DNA of 37,121 bases, taken from the NCBI GenBank assembly GCA_001784535.1, contig MFRJ01000046.1, positions 1-37,121 of the forward strand. Direction: 5' to 3'. Both the position numbers and the translations under genes were made by a program. How positions within the stretch are numbered: position 1 is the first letter of the stretch; every line of letters starts with the position of its first letter. Positions 31,917-37,121 of this stretch are shown in pieces. Source of the stretch: Candidatus Melainabacteria bacterium GWA2_34_9. GTDB taxonomy: Bacteria; Cyanobacteriota; Vampirovibrionia; Gastranaerophilales; UBA9971. Below the pieces are notes generated by a model that was not told the origin of the DNA, ran no database searches, and was given only the letters and a program-made list of their open reading frames with translations.

Positions 31917-33005
31917 ATGCTAAAAAAATCAGACAGTAAAAATATTATGTTCAAGGCAGGCTTATTTATAATTTTTACTTTGTCATTGTTAATATTCTCA
32001 ATTTTATGGCTTAGATTTTTTTCATTAATCCCTGATAAAACAATCATAGTAAAATTTGCGGAAATCGGACCTGTTTCTACAGGTATTCCTGTATATTATC
32101 ACGGTGTTAATATTGGAAAAGTGAGTGAACTGAATTTTTCTGATGATTACAAATATACTTTGGTCACAGCTTTAATATACAAAAAAAACCTGAATTTGCC
32201 TAAAAATGTTTATGCAGAAATCCGAACAACAGGACTTACCGGTCAATTATATTTGGAAATTTTATATCCTGATAAACCGTCCAAACAAACGCTTAAAGAC
32301 GTTGATACTATAGAAGGACGACTTTCTGCGATTCAACTCGCACAAAAAGATCTGCGTTACATAGTTAAAAAGGGAATGATTAAAAGTATTGCAACAGGAG
32401 CTACTGATACAACTAAAAATGCTTCTGAAGCAAGTAAAAAATTGACCCGGGTTCTTACACTTACAGAAGAAATCCTAAATTCTAATCGGAATGATATTAG
32501 AACATTTGTCAGTGAAGCATCTTTAAGTGCAAGTGATTTTCATGTAGCAAGTGCTTCCATAAAAAATCTGTCCACTTCACCTGAATTACAACAAAATATA
32601 AAATCATCCGCATCTTATATACCAAAAAGTTCAAAGAAACTGGATAATATAACTGCTAATATAAATAAAATTACTGTTGACATAGATAAAGTTACAGGAA
32701 ATCCTAAATTTCAGGAAGGTTTAATCAAGACAATTTCTGGAATAGGAAATATATCAGAAAGTCTTGATAAAGGAGATTTGAACTGTTTAATCAAAAAAAC
32801 GTTGGAAGATACAGACAGAACGATTAACAGATATGACTGTATTGGAGGAAGTTTTAGTGAAATGATGAGTGAAAGATTTTTGCTCATGAGGCTTATGTTT
32901 GGAAAACCCGGAAAAAGTTTTCAAAAATGCACTAATTTGCAGTGTATTGAAGAAGAAAATTCCAAGTTAAACTCATGCCCTGCTTATTCCTGTCCAAACA
33001 GGTAA
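31917..33005 (+). CDS. mlaD: MCE-domain lipid-binding protein (MlaD-like)
   Basis: A 362-residue periplasmic protein anchored by one N-terminal span (about 12-35). The MCE domain, about 40-130, starts IIVKFAEIGPVSTGIPVYYHG and includes VNIGKVSELNF and RTTGLTGQLYLEI. MCE hexamers form the lipid tunnel on top of the MlaE/F complex. A long helical region (about 135-290) follows, longer than in E. coli MlaD. The C-terminus has a Cys cluster: KC, QC, SC and SC within the last 28 residues. The ATG at 31917 has GGCGGAGG nine bases away and is preferred over a TTG two codons earlier. It lies 93 bases after mlaF. Confidence 0.9.
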   Translation: MLKKSDSKNIMFKAGLFIIFTLSLLIFSILWLRFFSLIPDKTIIVKFAEIGPVSTGIPVYYHGVNIGKVSELNFSDDYKYTLVTALIYKKNLNLPKNVYAEIRTTGLTGQLYLEILYPDKPSKQTLKDVDTIEGRLSAIQLAQKDLRYIVKKGMIKSIATGATDTTKNASEASKKLTRVLTLTEEILNSNRNDIRTFVSEASLSASDFHVASASIKNLSTSPELQQNIKSSASYIPKSSKKLDNITANINKITVDIDKVTGNPKFQEGLIKTISGIGNISESLDKGDLNCLIKKTLEDTDRTINRYDCIGGSFSEMMSERFLLMRLMFGKPGKSFQKCTNLQCIEEENSKLNSCPAYSCPNR

Positions 33006-33052
33006 AAAAATTAACATAAATTTATATAAATATTGTTTTTTCATAAAAAAAG

Positions 33053-33110
33053 CAATTTCTTTCCAAAATCTGTTTTTAATTAATTAAGGACTACTTATGG
33101 AAAGAAATTG
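33053..33110 (+). promoter_or_regulatory. Hairpin enclosing a ribosome site and start codon
   Basis: CAATTTCTTTCC (33053-33064) and GGAAAGAAATTG (33099-33110) are 12-base perfect complements. The 34-base loop contains AAGGA (33086-33090), and the ATG at 33097 runs into the 3' arm. The start of the following long gene (33116) lies six bases beyond the stem. Confidence 0.6.
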
Positions 33111-33150
33111 GAAAGATGACAGATTTAAATACAAATCAATATTTATATAA
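33097..33150 (+). CDS. Candidate 17-residue leader peptide
   Basis: ATG 33097 has an ideal AAGGA site six bases upstream and encodes MERNWKDDRFKYKSIFI, stopping at TAA 33148-33150. It overlaps the start of the 536-residue gene in another frame (+1). Its ribosome signal is much better than that of the long gene, so it may be a translated leader that couples or gates initiation there. Its reality depends on translation data. Confidence 0.4.
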   Translation: MERNWKDDRFKYKSIFI

Positions 33151-34726
33151 ACAGCCTTATCTTCAAAACCAACCCGGTTATGGCGATAACAAATCAGGTT
33201 TTCCTATAAGCATTGACGATAAAAGATTAGACCCTGTAAAAGACAACTTTAAAACTAATCCTGTTGGAAAAGTCGTAAACAGTGCTACTTCATCTGACAA
33301 AGATAATAAAGACGGCTTGATGAAGATGCCGATACTTCTCGCACTGGGAAGTATTCCTACTTATCTTATAGATAAGACCTGCAAAAAATTAATTAAAGGC
33401 GAAAATTTTAAAGATTCTTTGCTTGGCAAATTAGTTAATAAAATTGACGCTTTTTCTAATTCAGCCACATCAAAAGTACCTGCTTTAAAAATGGACTGGG
33501 CAAAAAATGCTTTTGAAAAAGTAAAAAACGGTAATGGAATTTTAAGCCAGTTAATAAATGCGAAAGCGGCTAAGCCTGTTGTTAGCATGGCAAAAAGTAT
33601 GGTTATGCCACAGCAAAACATGGTTTTAAAAGAACTGCTTGAAGAAGCAGTAAGCGTTTCAGGGCAGGACCCTAAAGCCATTGAAGGACTTGCAAAAGCT
33701 TTAGAAAACGGAACTAAAGGCATTAGCAAAAAAGCTTATAGAGAAGCTCTTAAATTAGTAGGAAATAATTCATCAGAAAAATTCATCGCACTTAAAAATA
33801 GGGCTCATTCACTTTCTAATATGAGCAAACGTTCTCCTTTATCAAAATTATTAGTCTACGGATACAACGGCGTAAGCAAAATTTTTAATATCGGAACAAT
33901 GGGATCAGGCGTTAAAGGAAAAATGGGACCATTATTTGGCTTTCTTATGACTGCTTATTTCTTGGGTGAAACCGTTAAAAAAACCATAGATGCCCCAAAA
34001 GAAGAAAAAAGAAGTACACTTGCACATGGTGTTATAGTTGACTTTATTTCATCATGGCTATTGTTTGAACCAATAACAAAGTTTATGTATAAAGGAATCG
34101 GGGCTTTAAAAGCAGTTGAAGGCAAAGGTTTAAGTAAAATAATTACAAAACCTTTAAACTGGGCAGGTAAATTACTAAATACCGGTCTTAATATGAAACC
34201 CGCAACAACAACTTTAGGAAAAGTTCTTAACCGCGTTAAAGGAATAGGTGGCGGTGCCGGAAGATTTGCCTTGATGATGATGGTTTTATTCCCTATCGTG
34301 GATAAAATGGCAAGATTTGTATCTCACAGCATTTTCGGCAAACCCAATGCACTTCTTGCAAAAGAAAAAGCTGAAGCAGAATCGGGAAAAACAGAAAATG
34401 CAGCAACTTCAAACAATACTGATGATTTAAAAAAAGCTCTTGAACAAAATAAAGCAGGAATGATTACTGTTGCAGCAAAAAATCAAATAAATTCAACGGG
34501 CAATACTAATCCAATGATAGAAAAACACTTAAAAGAAAAAGAAGCCGCTTCTGTCGTAAAACCGGAGCCAGCTCAGGAAATACCCGTAAAACAGCAATAT
34601 ATCCCTTCAGATACCAGTAAAATTCAACAAGAAAATATTGAAAAAAAAGCAAAATTTGATGCAACACTGGCTAAAGTTGACAGTATAATTAAAAATGCAG
34701 AAAATGCTCTGAGTTCTAAAGAGTAA
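33116..34726 (+). CDS. Large protein of unknown function
   Basis: 536 residues, not recognised. The N-terminal 65 residues are polar and Asn/Asp-rich, with no signal peptide. Hydrophobic stretches occur at 71-86 (MPILLALGSIPTYLID), 270-288, 305-325 (GVIVDFISSWLLFEPITKFMY) and 383-404, each interrupted by Lys/Gly-rich amphipathic segments, so it may associate peripherally with a membrane. The last ~120 residues are Glu/Lys/Ala/Gln-rich and disordered or coiled. It may be lineage-specific. The assigned ATG is preceded directly by GGAAAG with no spacing, a poor start. A leader ORF with a strong site overlaps it, and the true mode of initiation is open. The 3' end overlaps convergent pheA by 11 bases. 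Confidence 0.75.
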   Translation: MTDLNTNQYLYKQPYLQNQPGYGDNKSGFPISIDDKRLDPVKDNFKTNPVGKVVNSATSSDKDNKDGLMKMPILLALGSIPTYLIDKTCKKLIKGENFKDSLLGKLVNKIDAFSNSATSKVPALKMDWAKNAFEKVKNGNGILSQLINAKAAKPVVSMAKSMVMPQQNMVLKELLEEAVSVSGQDPKAIEGLAKALENGTKGISKKAYREALKLVGNNSSEKFIALKNRAHSLSNMSKRSPLSKLLVYGYNGVSKIFNIGTMGSGVKGKMGPLFGFLMTAYFLGETVKKTIDAPKEEKRSTLAHGVIVDFISSWLLFEPITKFMYKGIGALKAVEGKGLSKIITKPLNWAGKLLNTGLNMKPATTTLGKVLNRVKGIGGGAGRFALMMMVLFPIVDKMARFVSHSIFGKPNALLAKEKAEAESGKTENAATSNNTDDLKKALEQNKAGMITVAAKNQINSTGNTNPMIEKHLKEKEAASVVKPEPAQEIPVKQQYIPSDTSKIQQENIEKKAKFDATLAKVDSIIKNAENALSSKE

Positions 34727-35579
34727 CTGCTTTTCCTTTAGGATAAGAACCTAAAAATCTATAAAAATGTACAAGCGGTGCAATTTTGCCTATGACTTTC
34801 TGCACACTCTCATCCTCTATATGCCCTTCAAAATCAATAAAGAAGGTGTAATCTCCAAAAACTTTTTTGGATGGCCTTGATTCAATGTAAGAAAGATTTA
34901 AGTTATTTTCTTTAAATACCGTAAGAATATCAACAAGAGAACCCGGCTGATTACAAGCAGTCAAAGCTATTGAAGTCTTATCCTTTTCTGTTCTTTCAGG
35001 AACTTTTGCTCCGAGTGAAACAAAACGTGTTAAATTATCTTTTTCATCATTAATATTTTTGACAATTATCTTTAAACCATAAATTTCCGCAGCTTTTGAA
35101 GTACCAATAGCTGCAAAATTTTCAGGGAGGTCAATAAGTTGTCTCACAGCTTCTGAAGTGCTTGTCGCAGAAATTTTTTCCACACTGTCTTTTAAATTAG
35201 AAGCTATAAAATGCTGGCATTGAGCAATTGCTTCTGGTTTAGAAATAATTTTATCAATTTTTGAAATATCTTCAGCCTTGCTTATCAGGCAATGAGAAAT
35301 AGGGACAATAATTTCTCCCGTAATCATAACCCGCGAAGTTGTTCTGGCGAGATTATCCAAGGTTTCCCGAACAATACCTTCAATAGAATTTTCTATCGGA
35401 ACAACACCAATATTTCCGCTGTTATTGTCAACAGCTTCTATAACCTGCAAAATAGAGGCTTTTAATGTCTTATTCAACTGCGAAGCATGAGAACGCATAA
35501 AGCTTTCAGCGGCAATTTCTGTATAAGAACCCGCCGGTCCAAGATATATAATGTTAATGATTTCTGGAAATTCTGTCAC
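34716..35579 (-). CDS. pheA: Prephenate dehydratase
   Basis: Converts prephenate to phenylpyruvate in phenylalanine synthesis. The 287-residue stand-alone form lacks chorismate mutase. YLGPAGSYTEIAAESF opens the first catalytic lobe, VVPIENSIEGIVRETLDNL contains the conserved Glu-Asn segment, and NLTRFVSLG has the catalytic Thr-Arg-Phe. The C-terminal ACT domain (about 205-285) has GSLVDILTVF and the ESRPSKK phenylalanine-binding motif, so feedback inhibition by Phe is expected. The start is GTG at 35579, 18 bases after the upstream gene, with only a weak ribosome site. With tyrA elsewhere in the window, both aromatic branch ends are covered. Confidence 0.96.
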   Translation of the reverse strand: MTEFPEIINIIYLGPAGSYTEIAAESFMRSHASQLNKTLKASILQVIEAVDNNSGNIGVVPIENSIEGIVRETLDNLARTTSRVMITGEIIVPISHCLISKAEDISKIDKIISKPEAIAQCQHFIASNLKDSVEKISATSTSEAVRQLIDLPENFAAIGTSKAAEIYGLKIIVKNINDEKDNLTRFVSLGAKVPERTEKDKTSIALTACNQPGSLVDILTVFKENNLNLSYIESRPSKKVFGDYTFFIDFEGHIEDESVQKVIGKIAPLVHFYRFLGSYPKGKAVTL

Positions 35580-35597
35580 TTATTATTCTAATTTCTT

Positions 35598-36131
35598 TTA
35601 CATGAACTCATTTTTAACTTCTTGCATAAAGCTTGAATATTTAGATTCAAATGCAGTTACAATTGTCAATATTTTATTCTGAAATTCAAATTCATCCACA
35701 GAGTCCATACTAGGATCTTTTTTAAATTTAAAAAAGTTTTGTTCAATATCTTTAATAAAATATCTTCCTAAACAATCATTTGCATTTTTAAGTGCCAATT
35801 TTAATTCTTCAACAGATTTTTTTAAATTTTCACTTATAAGATTATTTCCTGTTTCATTTAAATAATTTTCAAAATCTTTAAGCTTCTTTAATTGATTTTC
35901 ATAATAACAATTATTTCCAATAAGATTTTTCATTAATTCTTTTAAATCTATTTCTGAAAAAGTAAAAATGGCTTTTCGTGAAATCTTTTTATCATTTTCT
36001 AACCGTTTATTATGTTTTTCATAAAATGAGACTTTTCTTTTATAAACAACCATAAGAAAAATTGCAATTATTGTTGTATAACGCCAATAATATGCATTAT
36101 CCCAAAGATTATTAAATAAAAAATCAAACAT
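35598..36131 (-). CDS. Small membrane protein, WDN-WRY family, copy B
   Basis: A 177-residue protein. I choose the ATG at 36131, which has GGAG five bases upstream, over earlier ATGs that lack a ribosome site. The N-terminus is FDFLFNNLWDNAYYWRY followed by one membrane span (about 20-33) and a basic YKRKVSFYEKH stretch. The remaining ~130 residues are a charged helical cytosolic domain. It is a clear paralogue of the next gene upstream: both share WDN-x4-WRY, a span, Y-K-[RK]-K, and a domain ending in a helix with a S-x-Y/S-S pattern. Function unknown. It is followed by pheA after 18 bases. Confidence 0.65.
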   Translation of the reverse strand: MFDFLFNNLWDNAYYWRYTTIIAIFLMVVYKRKVSFYEKHNKRLENDKKISRKAIFTFSEIDLKELMKNLIGNNCYYENQLKKLKDFENYLNETGNNLISENLKKSVEELKLALKNANDCLGRYFIKDIEQNFFKFKKDPSMDSVDEFEFQNKILTIVTAFESKYSSFMQEVKNEFM

Positions 36132-36321
36132 ACCCGCTCCGTTTGTAGAACATAATACCATGTCAATCAAAATATATTCTCCTAAATTAAAACTAAACTA
36201 TTTTTTTAAATAAAAATTTATTATATAACAGAATATATAAATTGTATTCACAATGGAATAATTTATCAAGAAATTTTTATTAAATTACTATTTATGAATT
36301 ACATTATTATTAAACATACAA

Positions 36322-36939
36322 TTAAATAGAAAGTTTTGCTTTTACGGTTAATCTATAATTAGAATATGAAATTTCCGCTTCTTTGCATAATTTATAAAGC
36401 TGGTCCTGAAAATCAACATAATTAAAATCAGGATCATGTTTTAAATCAGGGTATAGTCTATAAGCTTCCGGTATATGAATTTCAAAAAAATGTTCATCAA
36501 GAAATTTTAATAAAGTAGCTAAATTAATACAAAAATTTTGAACCGGCTCCTTAAGCACATTATTTAAATATTTATTTTCTTCGTGTTTAAAATAATTACA
36601 AAAGTCTTTTATTTTTTCAGATCTTGATTTATGAAATGTCTCATTTATAGATAATTCTATCAAAAACTCTTTAAGGAAATTTTCCGTCATTATTAGATCA
36701 GAGTTTATAAAAATACTTCTATCTCTCTCCATTTTTTCTTCTTTAGAGTGAAAAAATCTTATCTTTTTTTTATAAAAAATCAAAAGCAAAATAGAAAACA
36801 TTGATATATAACGCCATACATCAACATTATCCCAAATATTTTCAATATATAAAGAATAAAAAGTATCAGCCCAGATTTGCCGCGCCAAAACTTCCGGTGA
36901 AGTATTTAAAATATTAGAAATATTGGATAAATCGAGCAA
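36322..36939 (-). CDS. Small membrane protein, WDN-WRY family, copy A
   Basis: About 205 residues and a paralogue of the preceding entry: ENIWDNVDVWRYISMFSILL and FYKKKIRFFHSKEEK align with its WDN-WRY, span and basic segment. The open frame extends to TTG 36966, but that start has no ribosome site. The in-frame TTG at 36939 has GGAG nine bases upstream, so I prefer it. A TATAAT at 36982-36977 on the minus strand would start transcription near 36970. Residues before the span contain an extra 20-residue segment absent from copy B. Not recognised as any characterised family. It lies 51 bases downstream of nadC. Confidence 0.65.
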   Translation of the reverse strand: MLDLSNISNILNTSPEVLARQIWADTFYSLYIENIWDNVDVWRYISMFSILLLIFYKKKIRFFHSKEEKMERDRSIFINSDLIMTENFLKEFLIELSINETFHKSRSEKIKDFCNYFKHEENKYLNNVLKEPVQNFCINLATLLKFLDEHFFEIHIPEAYRLYPDLKHDPDFNYVDFQDQLYKLCKEAEISYSNYRLTVKAKLSI

Positions 36940-36976
36940 AATAAAGTTCTCCAAAATAAACGCCAATACAAATTGT

Positions 36977-36982
36977 ATTATA
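36977..36982 (-). promoter_or_regulatory. -10 box TATAAT before the paralogous pair
   Basis: A perfect TATAAT on the minus strand between the nadC stop and copy A. TTGACA and TTGATA occur upstream but at 25- and 13-base spacing, so the -35 is unclear. Confidence 0.35.
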
Positions 36983-36990
36983 TTTTTAGC

Positions 36991-37121
36991 TTATATATCA
37001 AGACCTATGTCAAGAATTCCTGCTTTTGCAGTAATTGCACTTGTAGATATATAATCCACTCCCGTTGACGCTATTAAATTTATTGTTTCTAATATAATAG
37101 TCCCGCTTGCTTCTGTTATAG
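36991..37121 (-). CDS. nadC: Nicotinate-nucleotide pyrophosphorylase, C-terminal end only
   Basis: Only the last ~43 codons are in the window, ending at TAA 36993-36991. ITEASGTIILETINLIASTG and VDYISTSAITAKAGILDIGL match the C-terminal barrel strands of quinolinate phosphoribosyltransferase, whose usual form is EASGGI-x-LEN...TGVDYISVGALTHSA...LDLSLD. The enzyme makes nicotinate mononucleotide from quinolinate and PRPP. One departure: the usual 'G-G' of EASGGI is G-T here. Its pathway partner nadE lies at 11.8 kb. Confidence 0.88.
   Translation of the reverse strand, partial: ITEASGTIILETINLIASTGVDYISTSAITAKAGILDIGLDI

Noticed and set aside
33361..33729. 122-codon minus-strand frame inside the 536-residue gene
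   Set aside because: Antisense to a long gene with good codon continuity; no ribosome site and no recognisable domain.
36132..36170. Thirteen-codon upstream extension of copy B
   Set aside because: The earlier ATGs lack a ribosome site, while GGAG stands five bases before the internal ATG at 36131.
36940..36966. Nine-codon upstream extension of copy A from TTG 36966
   Set aside because: No ribosome site, and it would begin at or before the predicted transcription start from TATAAT 36982-36977.
1..37121. CRISPR array, prophage or transposase
   Set aside because: No regularly spaced direct repeats and no cas, phage structural or transposase motifs were seen in any reading frame.

Overview
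The window is strongly A+T-rich and gene-dense, and reads as chromosome of a diderm, non-photosynthetic relative of the cyanobacteria. My best guess is a Gastranaerophilales / 'Melainabacteria' (Vampirovibrionia) genome. The clues are an Mla/MCE lipid transport set (two membranes), a DUF3536-type GH57 enzyme, an RlpA with a cyanobacteria-style N-terminal region, ruvA and ruvB at separate places, and two OmpR-type direct repeats resembling cyanobacterial HLR1 boxes. The assignment is inference from gene content; no phylogenetic marker is present.

Layout. 1-2.1 kb (-): the start of a TPR protein running off the left edge, then an EF-hand protein. 2.2-4.2 kb (+): pyruvate kinase, a promoter with a structured leader, and a 94-residue protein made of two copies of one repeat. 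4.4-8.1 kb: a GH57/DUF3536 enzyme (-) divergent from a mannose-1-phosphate guanylyltransferase (+). 8.1-10.9 kb (-): a GAF-GAF-GGDEF diguanylate cyclase and an exported metallophosphoesterase. 11.0-13.5 kb (+): tRNA-Ser(CGA), a DUF4145 gene and nadE. 13.6-15.6 kb (+): two tandem HTH-WYL regulators.

15.9-23.6 kb (+): one nine-gene run with gaps of 32 bases or fewer and several overlaps: amino-acid permease, bioB, ruvA, tyrA, a DUF5671 membrane protein and a small anchored protein, gmk, coaBC and a Nif3-like gene, closed by a strong terminator. 23.8-25.1 kb (+): mtaB, whose stop codon overlaps that of yibE/F. 25.1-30.2 kb (-): yibE/F and ruvB, then rlpA, then a HEAT-repeat protein. The 510-base gap upstream of rlpA holds several inverted repeats. 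30.3-34.7 kb (+): mlaE-mlaF-mlaD and a large unknown protein whose start lies in a hairpin with an overlapping leader ORF. 34.7-37.1 kb (-): pheA, two paralogous single-span membrane proteins, and the 3' end of nadC, which continues past the right edge.

Together the genes are mostly core metabolism (pyruvate kinase, Phe/Tyr branch enzymes tyrA and pheA, NAD synthesis nadC and nadE, CoA, biotin, GMP), DNA repair (ruvA, ruvB), tRNA modification and envelope maintenance. I see no prophage, CRISPR array, transposase or recognisable defence island. The least explained parts are the 94-residue duplicated protein and its leader, the 536-residue protein with its unusual start, the paralogous pair next to nadC, and the non-coding structures upstream of pyk and rlpA.
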